Counted from the first letter of the stretch, positions 11,079 to 23,142 are shown. The stretch: DNA of 64,000 bases from Rhexocercosporidium sp. MPI-PUGE-AT-0058 (GCA_020746875.1 JAGTJL010000001.1:992001-1056000); one strand, 5' to 3'. A program made the numbers and translations. The notes: a model not told the origin generated them from the sequence alone.

Positions 11079-14000
11079 ATTATCGGTGTTTAGGCTGAGA
11101 CGCTGAGTGACCACTGACACCTGGACGCGCACAATGTTCGTCCTACAGATGTGTGTTACCCACCTCTTTTCCCGCTCGTTGTCTCTCCATCTCCAGATTC
11201 CTTCTGGGACAGGGGTGTCAAAGCTAGCCCCACGTGATAGTCGCTAAAGCTCTTGGCACCCGAGCCATATCGGAATGATGAAGGCAATCTCTTGGAAGAA
11301 GTTGCTTTTTGCTCCCAAGCTGTTCCTGTTCCGACATTCTGCAGCATGTCATTTTGTCCAAGCCAACCCACACGGCCGTCTGCTTTTATCCAGCAGCACC
11401 AGGTCATCCTCATTTGGTGACATCCGTGCTAATCCATGCACCGTAGGCTTGGGATGTGCGGCAACGGGATTGGATGTTGTCTCATGCAGGGAAGCTGGCA
11501 TGCGTCGACGGCCTCGGCCATCCTTGCTGATAAGTAAGAGGAGCAAGAGTAGAACGCCTCCCGTTCATGGCTACAGTGCCCATCCGTCAAATTCCAACCA
11601 TTCAAGAGTAGGGATCACTGGTGTGGGAGTTAAATAGTCTCCACTACTGGGCTGTTAAACTGGCCAAAGACCAATTTTAACTAATAATTGACATCTTCGG
11701 AAGCCAGGTCCAAAGAAGGGAAGCTACTTTGCCGCCGATAGCCTTATTTGTGAGCGGTCTCAGATGTGATATTTCAGTAGCAGCCGGTCGCAGAAGCTGG
11801 GGAGAGAAAGTGGGCAGAGAACGGAGGGGTTGGCTATTTGTTCATGTTATCGAGAACTCCAAGACAAATAATTGACAGGTGTACGTGGAGGTAAGCTTTG
11901 AGAACAACAACTGGTGCTTGGGGTGAGGTCAAACAAGAACCGGGATAGCCCGCAGATGCCGATGTGCCTCATGTGTTTGACAAAATTCACGTAGAGCAGA
12001 TCAGAGCTAACTACCAAACTCTCAATACTACGGCTACGGGAATTGTGGGAAAAGGGAAGGGATTATGCTACCCAGAACGACGGTCTGTAACAAGACCATT
12101 CGAACCATTGGTCTGTGTTGGGTGAAGTGTAACCGGGACCCAAGAGCACGAATGTCTGGCTGGGCCAGTAGGTAGAGATAGTCCAGCGTGGAATGTTTTA
12201 TGACGCCAAAACCATGCAGAAGCTTATCCGTGCCTACAACTTGCCCTGGCTGTTGCTTCTCCATAGCTTCCTTACCTCCCCTTACCTGATCTTCGTCGCT
12301 ACCTTGCTGCTGGCTGCTGCTGGCTGTCACGACCTCTAGAAGCGTGTGATTAAAAAAAGACTGGCCCTGCCTGCTGTCTGTCCTGTCCCATTCTGTCCAG
12401 TCCTGACGACTATTGCTATTTATCGCTCGGCATTTCTACATAAGACCTCGCCCCCCCGCCAAATCTCCCATCGTCCTTGTCCCCTTCCCCTTTTCTCTTC
12501 CCATCATGTCCTGTGCAGTCCACGGATGCTCACAAATGATGTTCCCATTATCATCGGAAAGCGATAGCCAGCCCAGCCTGCCGCCGTAGCAGCCGAGAGA
12601 GAGTTGGAGCACTTCGTACGACGACTAAAGGACGGCATAGGAGAATTGATCACCGCCAACACGCCTGACTGACATTCCTTTTCTGCTCCTTCTCCTTCTT
12701 CCAGGTTATCACGACTCCCTCGAATTGTTCTACGACCATGTTCGCCAGGTGTCACGCATCCCCGGATTTCTCGACCATCACAGCCGGCTCGAGCACTATC
12801 AGGCCCGGCTTAAAGCAGCCTGCAGCCTCGCCGCATCCAGAAATGGCACCCCAGCTACTACAGGACTGAACGGCTGCACCCCATTTTTGCTATACATTAC
12901 TAACCACCGCTCTTGGGAATGAATTAACACATAGACAGAGTCACTGGACAGAAAGCGGACGAAAGTTGCGATACACAGCCCAACCCAGCGAGCGTTCTCG
13001 GGCTTCAAATTGGAGCTGGTTCGGTGGCTGGAGGGATGTGATCTGCCCGCTCACTGTTGATTCGCTGGCTAGCCGGACCAACTTTCAAGCGGAGGAAGGG
13101 GAAAAGCTTTTTCATCTCACACGCAGGAAACGTCCCCAATTAACGCGACAACCTACGGACTTTACCACCCAACCTAACGCCCTCCCTGCTCCCTCACCTC
13201 ACCTCACCTCAGTCTGCGCCTGTTCAGTGTTCGCCTCCCTCCTCCCCCCCTGGATACATCTAATTCCTCGGCCTACTCCTCGGCTTGTGCCTAAACGCTG
13301 CCTAAACGCTGCCTACTGCCTACCTACTGCCTTCCCAGCCTCCCACCATTCATCCAGCTGTCTTCCACACCTGCTGCGCTCGCTCACCGCACCCAAACTG
13401 CCAACTCAGGAGATTCCCGTTCTCCCGCCTAATCGACCAACGTCTTCGCATCTTACACCTTACAGCAGTAGCCTCGATCAGACCCAGATCCAGCCAGAAA
13501 CAGAGCAGATCAGATCAAGTCAGACAAATCTCGTCACCCCTTCGACCATCCATCCCATCCCATCCCATCCCATCCCTCCTCCCCTCCCTTCCCCGCGCAT
13601 CAGCCCAACGCCGCATGACTGAGTGTCACCGCGTTTGAGGGAAAAGATAGCGAACTCCACCAGCCGGCGTTCCCAGTGCCTGCCCCATAGCCATCCTTCC
13701 ACCCCGTCCGACGACACGACACGACCGACAGGACACGCATCCAGGCTCAGGCTCGGCACCACTCGCCAGTAACCAGCGAGATCCGAACCTCATCGAGGCT
13801 CATGTTCCAGGCCCGAGTTGTTGACCTAGGTATGTACGTCCCGGTGCTTCTCCCCTCTCTATCCTGTCGCCGCTTGGTGCATTCTGGCTCCATGTGGTCA
13901 GGCGACCATAACGTGATCATCATCCTCCTCGAGCACCACCTCACCTCACCACGATGACCCTCCATCGCCGTTGCGCAATCCGTCAATTCTGACGCGCATA

Positions 14001-14504
14001 ACAAATGCTGCAAAGGGTGCACGAGCAATTTACTGACTGACTGACCATGTACAGCGATTTGACGGCCTTAATTTACGATCTATCGTCGACACCTTATTTA
14101 TAGCAGCCCTTCCGACCTTGCCCGATTCGGCCTCGCGCGCTTTGGATTTACGGGTCGAGAAGAGCGAACCCTCTGCCATCGAAATATCAACAGCCAGCCA
14201 GCATAACTTAGGTAATACCTCATTCCACATCCTATCCCATCCTTTCTTCCTTCTCAATGTCTCGTGACGCCTCGTAGACATTGTCGCGAGCGCATATCAT
14301 CGTCGAGGCTGTGGATGCTGATGCATTGGTGTACTCCTTTGCATTGCACCCCCATCAACCGCGTCGCGACTTCCATCGCGAGAGCCTCGACTCGCGCTTG
14401 GTCATCTCTCTTCGACCGTCGCGGCCATCTATGGAGGCCCAGTTTCAATTCACTGTCGCTGACTTCTACCCGCAGATGGGTTGCCTCACTACCTGTCGAC
14501 AGAA
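11079..14504. other. Long gene-free region and leader of the Swi1 gene
   Basis: About 3.4 kb without a supportable gene. The part from about 12.3 to 14.5 kb is rich in C and T runs on the plus strand, typical of long fungal 5' leaders. It includes a (CATCC)n run and probably a leader intron ending at an acceptor-like CGACAG just before the Swi1 start. Short frames here lack conserved content. Confidence 0.5.
13547..13575. repeat. (CATCC)n microsatellite
   Basis: Five to six tandem copies of the pentamer CATCC in the pyrimidine-rich stretch upstream of the Swi1 gene. Confidence 0.9.
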
Positions 14505-17500
14505 ATGAGCTCCTGGATGAACGAAGCCGCCGTCCAAAACCACAATGGCGCTGGCTTTAACCATCTTGACCCCAACGCCAATGGAGCCATGCTCGACCCT
14601 TCGACCTTAATGAACAACCCTTCCTCCTTCGATCCTTCTCAGTTCCAGAATCAGCAATTGCAACAGAGGATGCAGAATGGCGCGATGCGCAATGGATCCG
14701 GGTCTCCAGCCTTCAACAATCCCGTATATCAGACCAACTCCGTAGTCCCCTCGAAGAGACCACGACCTCGGGAAGACAGCTTAGGGACATCGCCGCGTCA
14801 AGCGCCTGGTATGCTACCGAACTCGCGATCCCAAACTCCTCAACAAGCTCCATATTCCGGTTTTCCTCAAAATAACGGTACTCCACAACATGCGCCCCAG
14901 CAACCCCCATATGCTCATCTGCAGAACGGCTCTGCGAATGCCAGCCCGTCTCCCATAATGGCCAGCCAGCTACGTCCTGGCGGCGTACCACAACGAGTGT
15001 CTACCGCCTCTCCTCACCCTTTCTCCCCGGCCGCGCAACAGTTTCCTCAAGCCTCACCCTCACAATCAGAACAAGGTGGGCGGACCGAGACGCCTCAACC
15101 TGGCAATCCTTATACTCAGAACCCAGGCTTCGCCCAGGGATTCGCCCAGAACTTCACACCTCCACCTCAGCGGACATCAGCACCTCCTCAGAGTGGCATG
15201 ACAACACCCCAGATGCAGCAATCACATATGCAACAGCCTCAGATGTATCAACAAGGTCAACAACAACAACAACAACCACCGCCTGGACAGCAACGACCCC
15301 AAAATCCTCTAGAACAACAAAAGATGATGTATCAGCAGATGCAATTGCAACAGCAGATTCAGCAGAGAAACATGATGGCGGCGCGGCAGGGTAACCTCCC
15401 ACCTGGAGCCAATCCTATGGCCAAGACCCCTATGCAAGTACCCAATGGGCAATTTGCTGGAATGCGCCCTCAACAGCCTCCAGCTCCTTCTCGAAGTGGT
15501 CCAAATCCCGAAAGCTTTATGAAAAGTTTGGTCGCGTTCATGCAGCAGAAGAATCTTCCTCTTGATATGAATCCGATTGTGGGTGATCGTCAAGTTTCAC
15601 TTATGACATTGTATATGGCTGTTGTAAAGTTTGGTGGATACAAGAAGGTCACGCAGCAGAATGGCTGGAGTCAAGTTGCTCAGGCAATGCAGTTTCATCC
15701 ATTGCAAAGCCAAATGGCGCCTCAGCAATTGAAAGGCCATTATGAACGAAACTTGCTCTTGTTTGAAGAGGCATGGCAGCTCAATCAACAACGGCAAAGA
15801 GCAGCTATGATGCAACAAAATCCTAACATGGCTGGAGGACCCCAGATGTCCCCGACGAAACCGATGAATCCTCAGGCCATGCAGCAATCACAGAGCTTCC
15901 TTCAACAACAGCAACTCATGGGCCAACAACACCACATGCAACAGCAACATCCTCACACAACTCCCGTAAAGCAAATGACGCCCGTACATCACGCCCAACA
16001 AGCGTCGGTGAATGGCTTTTCCACCCCACAGCAGGCTCAAGGGCCGCATCCAATGGCTATGCCTCCGCAAAGTCACTCGAGAAACAGCCTTTCCCGGAGC
16101 GTCGACGTAACACCGCCCCAAAATGGGTCGGCTTTCACCGTGCCATCTCCAATGTCTACGAATAAACTCAAAGGAACTATGCCGTCGCCACAACTTTTGG
16201 CTGGTGTCGACGTGCCTACGACTAAAGTACACGACCTCCCCGAGAGGATGGTGCCTAAAGTACGAGTCCTGGATAATTGGGGTGGGTCTGATCTCGACTC
16301 ACTGAAAACCATCGGTGATAAGCTATCGGCTTACCGGCCAGACATACCTCTTGTGGGGGACTTGGGAACGATTGACATTCATGCTCTTACAATGAGTCTC
16401 CAGTCTGGCATTAATGCTGAAGTACGAATGGCTCTGGATACTCTGGCCGTGTTGACACTGTCCTCGGCGGTTCGACTAGATGTGCGGCAATGCGAAGATC
16501 TTGTGGAGACGATAGTTGACTGCGCTGAAGTCCAAGTCGAACTACTAGCAGAGAATGCAGCAGAGGTCTCCGATGTGATGCTTATTAGCTCCTACGAGGA
16601 CGTGGCCCGGGGTTGTAGATTCGACCATCAGAGCCTCAGAGAAATACCAGCCTTTGGCTCACCTGAATACGATTTAGATCGAGCAGTGGAAAGGCTGATA
16701 TGCTTGACAACAATCTTGCGAAATCTTTCTTTCGAGGAAGTAAATCACGCATCACTAGCCGACGAACTTGTCATCAAATTCCTGTGTGTTGTCATTCGAT
16801 ACCTTGGAACTCGGAACATGCTTTTGAGAACGAATCAGAATACCTTGGACTTCATGAAAGATGTCATCACATTCCTATCGAATCTTGCACAATCCGTTGA
16901 GCTGCCTGGGCGGGAGCAAGCATTGTGTATGATCCACTTTCTGCTTGCCTTTGCGCCTTGCCCTCCACCAAACTCTATGAACTCCGACGTGGTGTCATTT
17001 TCTCCATACGATCCCGCCGTTCATATATACCTTCCTTGTGCTGTGGACACTCTCGCCAAGTTGTTGGCGAGAGACGAACCGAATCGAACACACTACAAGA
17101 CAATCTTCGCTTCAGACGTTGCGTCTTTTCCTCCATTCGATCTCCTGACCCGAACTTTCGGTCTAGCCATTTCGACAATACCGGACGAAAAACCAGACTC
17201 GAAACGAGGGGGTTTGCTATCAGTGGTTGAGGCTCGAAAACCTTCACTGATGCAAGGGATGCTTGCAGCGGAGATTTTATCGAACTTGGCACCTGGATAC
17301 GAAGCTGGGGTTGCAAGATCCTGGCTGACGTCGGATGATGGTTTTGCTCAGAAACTCTGTCGGCTGATCGTGATGTTGTGTCTCGAGGCAACTCCACATC
17401 CTCCACATTCACGAGCACAGGCAATTCCCAAAGGTGTCGATGACGAAGCTTTGCTTCATGTCACAATCGGTGGCATCACCGTCCTCCGACACTTGGCAGA

Positions 17501-17651
17501 AAAATCCAAAGATCCGGAAGACTTGACTTCCAATATACCCCTACATGGTCTGCCATCGAAGGAAAACTTATTAGGAGCGATGAGGATCGTGCAACCTCGA
17601 CTTCAAGGAGTACTGAAACAATTGTGTGCATACGCGGAGCTAGGCACATAA
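14505..17651 (+). CDS. SWI1: SWI/SNF complex subunit Swi1 (ARID domain), 1,048 aa
   Basis: The first ATG (14505, protein start MSSWMNEAAVQN) opens a 1,048-aa protein. The first 330 residues are Gln/Pro/Asn/Met-rich and disordered. An ARID/BRIGHT DNA-binding domain follows at about residues 333-423, with blocks FMKSLVAFMQQKN, LYMAVVKFGGYKKV and LKGHYERNLLLFE. A second Q-rich stretch comes next, and then a helical C-terminal half (from about residue 580) matching the conserved part of fungal Swi1/Sol1, the ARID1A/B counterpart. The protein targets the ATP-dependent SWI/SNF remodeller to promoters in the nucleus. There is no intron in the coding part. A non-ATG in-frame extension exists upstream, and a leader intron is probable. 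Confidence 0.9.
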   Translation: MSSWMNEAAVQNHNGAGFNHLDPNANGAMLDPSTLMNNPSSFDPSQFQNQQLQQRMQNGAMRNGSGSPAFNNPVYQTNSVVPSKRPRPREDSLGTSPRQAPGMLPNSRSQTPQQAPYSGFPQNNGTPQHAPQQPPYAHLQNGSANASPSPIMASQLRPGGVPQRVSTASPHPFSPAAQQFPQASPSQSEQGGRTETPQPGNPYTQNPGFAQGFAQNFTPPPQRTSAPPQSGMTTPQMQQSHMQQPQMYQQGQQQQQQPPPGQQRPQNPLEQQKMMYQQMQLQQQIQQRNMMAARQGNLPPGANPMAKTPMQVPNGQFAGMRPQQPPAPSRSGPNPESFMKSLVAFMQQKNLPLDMNPIVGDRQVSLMTLYMAVVKFGGYKKVTQQNGWSQVAQAMQFHPLQSQMAPQQLKGHYERNLLLFEEAWQLNQQRQRAAMMQQNPNMAGGPQMSPTKPMNPQAMQQSQSFLQQQQLMGQQHHMQQQHPHTTPVKQMTPVHHAQQASVNGFSTPQQAQGPHPMAMPPQSHSRNSLSRSVDVTPPQNGSAFTVPSPMSTNKLKGTMPSPQLLAGVDVPTTKVHDLPERMVPKVRVLDNWGGSDLDSLKTIGDKLSAYRPDIPLVGDLGTIDIHALTMSLQSGINAEVRMALDTLAVLTLSSAVRLDVRQCEDLVETIVDCAEVQVELLAENAAEVSDVMLISSYEDVARGCRFDHQSLREIPAFGSPEYDLDRAVERLICLTTILRNLSFEEVNHASLADELVIKFLCVVIRYLGTRNMLLRTNQNTLDFMKDVITFLSNLAQSVELPGREQALCMIHFLLAFAPCPPPNSMNSDVVSFSPYDPAVHIYLPCAVDTLAKLLARDEPNRTHYKTIFASDVASFPPFDLLTRTFGLAISTIPDEKPDSKRGGLLSVVEARKPSLMQGMLAAEILSNLAPGYEAGVARSWLTSDDGFAQKLCRLIVMLCLEATPHPPHSRAQAIPKGVDDEALLHVTIGGITVLRHLAEKSKDPEDLTSNIPLHGLPSKENLLGAMRIVQPRLQGVLKQLCAYAELGT

Positions 17652-18287
17652 AAGACAGACAGAACGAAACATGTTTCCATTATTACCTCTCACCTTGTAC
17701 CACGTTTTCCATAGACGCATCCATCCATCCATCCATCAATGACCTCTTTAGCAGCGTGTGGAGTCGGCGTTATGATGATGGTGAAACTGTTCATTCAGCA
17801 TGGCTTCATTGGCTAACGAATTACCTGTTGTTTTTTCTTTTCCGATTTTCTTTGTGGTTGGATTCTTATATCTTGAGTGCTCGGGATGCTGGGGTTGCTC
17901 ATTGTAAAGTTGTACTGGGTTGGACTCTCTCTCGGCTGGGAGGGAAGGAGAGGGAGGAAATGATGGTGTTGTTGCTGTTGTTGTACATATAGCTTTGTCT
18001 ATGGACGCAGAGAGAGACAATAACAGTGAAATTGCTTTGCTGGCTTGCAAAGCTGATATAACGAGACTCTGAACCCGAATCGTACAATGCCACGTTCTTT
18101 CTTTCTATGATACATTCATATGTACATGAGCCTTGCTTCTAATACATCGATTTGCCTTTCCATCAAACCCTCGTATTGGCCTTGTACTTTTATTGCGAAA
18201 CTACGCACCCGTAACCTTATGTTTCTGGTGATATACAGTTCTTTCCCCCTGTCTCTACCTCCGTCCCTGTACCCGTTGTCGTGAGCC
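17652..18287. other. Convergent 3' region between Swi1 and Img2
   Basis: About 635 bases between two genes that face each other. They probably hold both 3' untranslated regions. There is a short (CATC)n run near 17720. I see no other gene. Confidence 0.5.
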
Positions 18288-18950
18288 CTATTGTTGGAGG
18301 TTGAGGAAGAACTTCTCGATTTGAGATTTCATGTGTCCCTATACCACGAATTTGGTTAACATGCATTCTCATCATCCACATCCCCTTCCCTCCTCTCCCT
18401 CGACCATAAAGTCCTCTCGGTCATAGTCTAGTCTCTCGACGACCTTCTCTCTCTTTCCCTCCCTCCCTTCCTAGCCCTCACTTCCACCCCAGAAACCCAA
18501 TGAAACGGAACCAAAAACCAAAAGATAAACATACCTTAACAATAACCTGCCTCGTCAACTGATTAACCACAACATCTTTCTCGCCCACGCCGAGCTCCTT
18601 CTGCAGGTCCATCCGCAGCATGTTCACATCCCCTTCTATCTTGCGCACGCGCGTGAGCTTCTTGTTGCCGCCGCGCTTGGAGAGGTGGTAGATTGGTAGC
18701 TTGTTGGATGGAGTGCGGAGGATTAGGTACGGTTTTATTGGGGTTGCTGGAGAGGTTGATGTAGATGGCATTGAAGAGGTTGGAAGGGCGGAGGAGGGAG
18801 AGGTGAGGGTGGAGGAGGAATTTGAGGTTGAGGATTTCCGGAGTTGAGAGAGACTTGAGCGTGAGAGGGATTGTCCGAGAAATTTGTGTAGTGTTGCTGC
18901 TCGGGGAGGGACATTGGTCGGAGGAATTGGAGGGGAAGTGGGGAGGCCAT
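18288..18950 (-). CDS. IMG2: Mitochondrial large-subunit ribosomal protein Img2/mL49 (apparent frameshift)
   Basis: The conserved domain lies in 18771-18535 and a last exon at 18338-18288 (GHMKSQIEKFFLNLQQ), joined across a 196-nt intron with a GTATGT donor. Motifs KPYLILRTPSNKLPIY, LSKRGGNKKLT and VVVNQLTRQVIVK identify the Img2/mL49 family of the mitoribosome. The best start (ATG at 18950, MASPLPLQFLRPMSL) is in a different frame from the domain. Adding one base to the G4 run at 18903-18906 (C on the coding strand) would join that start to a Ser/Arg/Leu-rich stretch that looks like a mitochondrial targeting sequence. I read this as a likely assembly error. If the base is truly absent, translation would have to start at an internal ATG near 18771, losing the presequence. 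Confidence 0.8.
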
Positions 18951-19191
18951 TGCTGTTTTTTTGTGTGTGGTTGGCCCGTTGAAAAGTTGGTGTAAGGTGG
19001 AGGCTAGCCGCAAGATATCTATCTTGAACGTGAGGTTGTCGCGAACCTCGAATCTCAAAGTAGCAATCGGGCTAGTCCCAAACCTCGCTAGTGTCTAAAC
19101 TTTTTGGCGTTCCGCACAAACTGATATTCAGCGAGCGACCCCACCACGACGACGACGACTTCCTCTCTCGACCTCCAAATCAGTCGCAATC
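18951..19191. promoter_or_regulatory. Divergent promoter, Img2 / eIF3e
   Basis: Only 241 bases separate the start codons of the mitochondrial ribosomal protein gene (minus) and the translation initiation factor gene (plus), so the two probably share a promoter. No TATA box is evident. Confidence 0.5.
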
Positions 19192-20561
19192 ATGGCAGAG
19201 AACGCGCCCACAAAGACTCCCGAGGAGATCGCAAAGGAGTACGATCTGCTGCCAAAACTCGTCGTTCACCTAGACCGCCACTTGATCTTTCCCCTGCTGC
19301 AATTCCTCGAAGGTCAAGATGAGGAGGAGCCCAGCGCGGACGTCACCAAGACGAAATATGAGCTGTTGAAGAAGACGAACATGACCGACTATGTTGCGTC
19401 GCTGTACTGCGAGTTGGAGGGTCTGGATGAACCCCCGCAGGAGTTCGCTACCAAGAGACAGGAGGTTCTGGATCGGTTGGACAAATACTCGGAGGAGAGT
19501 GAGAAGATCACGGACTTGCTGGGCAGAGAGGACGTCGTTACTGGACTGAGAAGTGACAAGGTTGCTAACTTGGAATTCTTGAAGAAGGATCACGATGTAG
19601 GTGGAATATGCCGAGTATTGAGGGACCATTTACTTACGATGATCAGGTTACCCTCGAAATGATCAATGTCCTGTACGATTTTGGCAACTTCCAATATAGC
19701 TGCGGAAACTACCAAGCAGCCGCCGAACTCCTCTACCAATTCCGAATTCTCTCCACAGATAACGACAAGGTTGCCGCCGCTACATGGGGAAAGCTCGCCT
19801 CGGAGATCCTCACCACGAACTGGGAGGTTGCTATGGAGGAGGTGTCGAAGGTCAAGGAATCAATCGATACCAAGCTCTTCAGCAACCCGCTTGCACAACT
19901 CACCCACCGAACATGGCTCATCCACTGGGCCCTCTTTCCCTTCTTCAACTACGAGGCTGGTCGCGACACCATCTGCGAGCTCTTCTTCTCCGCACCATTC
20001 ATCAACACCATCCAAACCGCCTGCCCTTGGATCCTCAGATACCTTACTGCGGCAGTCATTACCAACCGCAACCGCACACGTAACACCGGCCAATATCAGA
20101 AACAGCTCAAGGATATCATCCGTATCGTCAAGCAAGAGAACTACGAGTACCAAGATCCAGTCACCGACTTCATCAAGGCGCTCTACATCGATTTCGACTT
20201 CGAGGAGGCCCAAAAGAAGCTTTCAGAAGCCGAGGAGGTTCTCCGTTCCGACTTCTTCCTCGTTTCAGCCGCAGATAGCTTTGTTGAGGCTGCCAGACAT
20301 CTGATCTCCGAGAGCTACTGCAAGATCCACCAGAGAATCGACATCAAGGACCTGAGTGCGAGACTGGGCTTAAATCAGGATGAGGGTGAGAAGTGGATCG
20401 TCAACTTGATCAGAGACACGAGGGTCGATGCCAAGATCGATTACAAGGAGGGCACAGTCGTCATGAACCACCCACCTAGCAGCGTGTATCAACAGGTCAT
20501 CGAGCGGACGAAGGGCGGTTTCTTCAGAACACAAGTTCTGAGTGCTGCGGTTGCGAAGTGA
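19192..20561 (+). CDS. Translation initiation factor 3 subunit e (eIF3e/Int6)
   Basis: Two exons (19192-19596 and 19647-20561) are joined across a 50-nt intron with a GTAGGT donor and a GATCAG acceptor, in phase, giving 439 aa. The N-terminal blocks [20 protein letters not shown] and FLEGQDE are diagnostic for eIF3e/Int6. The C-terminal PCI domain (about residues 250-400) contains [20 protein letters not shown] and the winged-helix stretch [12 protein letters not shown]. The protein is a subunit of the octameric core of eIF3, which brings mRNA to the 40S ribosome. The length equals that of other fungal copies. The gene is divergent from Img2. Confidence 0.95.
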
Positions 20562-21261
20562 GCAACTTTTCATAAGCCTCACTGCCGATTTTGGTGCATG
20601 AGCAAGGGGATCGCGAATGTTGGGGATGATGGATGGATGGGTGGCTGGGAATGACTAGACTGACAGTCTGATCTCCCTCTCCCTCTGCATGGCTGGCGTT
20701 CTTAGGCTGGGGTCTTCTTTGCAGGAAGTGAAAGACGACGGCGAGACGTGAAAAAGGAAATAGCTGCCACCTTTAGATAGCGGTCCGATTTGTATGTCTT
20801 GATTCAAGCGGTCTTTTCGAGAACGAAGGTAGAGGGTGCATGCCTGCATACGTTCTTGGCTGTGGCCAGCATGAAATGGAATGAAATGCATACATGATAT
20901 TGAACTACCTCATCTTTTCTGCTTTCATTTCTGTGACTTGTTGTAGTGTTGCCATTATTTTCGCTCCTGGTATGTTAATCAGTCTCCCAAATCTGGGGAC
21001 TCTTCCATGAGATGGAGTGCCTGGATACGTTGTGGACATCTGCATAAAGTCCACTTATTTTTAGATATATGTAGCGCTAATCTAAATCTAAAGCGTCTTA
21101 CTATTTGCCTGGTGCTGTTGCTTGTACCGTAAGCCTGAACCGTTACTGTTTCTGTTTCTATAAGTAAACGCCAAAACCAACACTTCCACTACCTTACGAA
21201 GATACTTTAACACCCCCCCAGGCATGACCAGTTCCAGTCAATCCACAACCATTTCCCCACC
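20562..21261. other. Intergenic region, no gene seen
   Basis: About 700 bases between two plus-strand genes: the 3' end of eIF3e and the promoter of the next gene. No coding or RNA feature was found. Confidence 0.5.
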
Positions 21262-23142
21262 ATGGAAGACGCAGTCCGTCCAACCACCAAAGCATTCAAA
21301 GCCATGTACGAGAGAGGGTTCCTCACCTGGTACAATCTCTACTCCCTCACACTGTTAGAAACCGAAGAGTCTCATCTATTCTGGGACACTCTACTTCAAA
21401 GCAAAAACACCCTCCTCTCTCACCCCTCCTTCCTACCAGATCTCGCCCTAGATAAAAGTTTCTCAAACACTATCCTCGCTAGAGGGATATCAACATGGCG
21501 AACCACAACTACAGAGCAACTGCCTTGTGATCCCCCGTCTTTCAACCAGGATTTCTGCGTACAGGTTGCGGAGGACTGTCCCGTGATCCTTGAGCTTTCC
21601 AACTCTCGGTTTGGGTCCGAGTTCCTGGACTTGCTGCAGGAGAGGGATGGGAGACAGGAAGGGGAAGGAGATCATATAGCGATTCTCATCCTCGCTTGGA
21701 CATACATCCTTTCCGCAAGATGGGCGGAGCTCATCCCCGGAGTCAACGGCGTGAAATACAGTGCTTGCCAAGCTCGATGGGCAAATGAGGCGATCTTATC
21801 TGAAAAGATGCTTGTAGATCTAGGTGACATTGATGATGGCGCCGCGCGATGGTGGGAAGCTGTTCTTGCTACAGAAGGGGGTTGGAGTGCAAATACTTTG
21901 AGCGACAAAGGACATGTTTTATACTCGCCATGGTATATGAAAGTCGTATCGGAACGGCCATTTATTCTCTTATGCAGTTCTGGGTCTCCGCTCGGTCTAG
22001 AACAGTGCTCTGCGGCGTCTTTCACCGCGGCTTTGGCATATCTTTACAGTTATGTAGAATATCACGATGTGGCCGGACAGAGCCAAGCTGCTTTGGCAGC
22101 AACATTACTCCTCCCTGTAGCTCGATTCGAAAACAGAAGGATCCTCCTACCCATTCACCGATCTCCTCAAACTCCACAGCGAGGAACGAAAACAATCCAA
22201 AAATCCCCAATGTGCTGCAAAGATCCCAAGCAAATAGACAATCTCCTTACTCTAAGCTGCAACGCCATAGGAATCAAATCCCTCCTGAACAGTATATTCT
22301 TCGAATCCGGTGTAGAGAGTAATATCTGCGGTGCCTGGCTGCAAGGAACTTTCGAGTTCCTCGACTCCAATCTTCTGCAAGACGGGCATCTTCTCTTCCA
22401 GGTTTTGGTGAAGCGCGATCCAGCTCTAGCGTTTCTGTGGCTTGGGGCTTTCATTACTGGAGCACAGAATAGAGCTTTACGGGAGGCGAGACAGGGCTGG
22501 TGGAAGATTGATTTAAATGTAGCGGCGTGGACGAGGACGCTTGTTTCTTTTGTGCAAGAGCCTGTGGCGGACTTGCGTCTCGAGGCTGGGTTTGGGTTTG
22601 TGCCTGGATTTGGGGAAGAGGAGATCTCACGAGCAGATGAATGCCGATTGCTGTATTTGGCTCATGAGAAAGGGTATACTACTCCCCCAATCTTCCCTTT
22701 CGCTCCGTTTGGGAGAGCGGCTTTGCAAGATACGAATATTGAGGTTCGGAGACATGCGAAGTGTGAGGCACGTCATGGTCTGGAGGTTGAGAGTTTGACG
22801 TGGCGACGTCGGGACTCACAGGTTTCTACTTCAATATCTCCCGGAATACCTTTACGGGCTAAGAATGGAGTGCCTAGAAAAGGTGATCTGGCTATCACTT
22901 ATGAGAATCTGGATTACGAGGATGATGATTGTTCAGAGATGGTGACGAGGAATATCTTTACGTGGCTTAGGGATGAGGATGGCTTTCCTGTTGCAGAAAA
23001 GGCCATACGTGAGCATGAGTGGATAGATAATCTGGATGATGATGACGATTGTCTGATTACAGGTGATACAAGGTCTACGGTAGGAGGCGATTTGCATGGA
23101 TGGTTGAGGAAGACTGCGACTTGGCGGTCGAATTCGCTATGA
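21262..23142 (+). CDS. Conserved-looking fungal protein of unknown function (626 aa)
   Basis: One long intronless frame from an ATG at 21262. I cannot name the family. The sequence looks globular and helical, rich in Trp and Leu (AILILAWTYILSARWAELI, FVQEPVADLRLEAGFG), with no signal peptide or clear membrane span. The C-terminal 110 residues are charged with an acidic run (NLDDDDDCL) and end in GWLRKTATWRSNSL. No catalytic motif stands out. The frame length and even amino-acid composition make it a real gene. Its role is unknown, and nothing around it suggests a pathway. Confidence 0.75.
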   Translation: MEDAVRPTTKAFKAMYERGFLTWYNLYSLTLLETEESHLFWDTLLQSKNTLLSHPSFLPDLALDKSFSNTILARGISTWRTTTTEQLPCDPPSFNQDFCVQVAEDCPVILELSNSRFGSEFLDLLQERDGRQEGEGDHIAILILAWTYILSARWAELIPGVNGVKYSACQARWANEAILSEKMLVDLGDIDDGAARWWEAVLATEGGWSANTLSDKGHVLYSPWYMKVVSERPFILLCSSGSPLGLEQCSAASFTAALAYLYSYVEYHDVAGQSQAALAATLLLPVARFENRRILLPIHRSPQTPQRGTKTIQKSPMCCKDPKQIDNLLTLSCNAIGIKSLLNSIFFESGVESNICGAWLQGTFEFLDSNLLQDGHLLFQVLVKRDPALAFLWLGAFITGAQNRALREARQGWWKIDLNVAAWTRTLVSFVQEPVADLRLEAGFGFVPGFGEEEISRADECRLLYLAHEKGYTTPPIFPFAPFGRAALQDTNIEVRRHAKCEARHGLEVESLTWRRRDSQVSTSISPGIPLRAKNGVPRKGDLAITYENLDYEDDDCSEMVTRNIFTWLRDEDGFPVAEKAIREHEWIDNLDDDDDCLITGDTRSTVGGDLHGWLRKTATWRSNSL

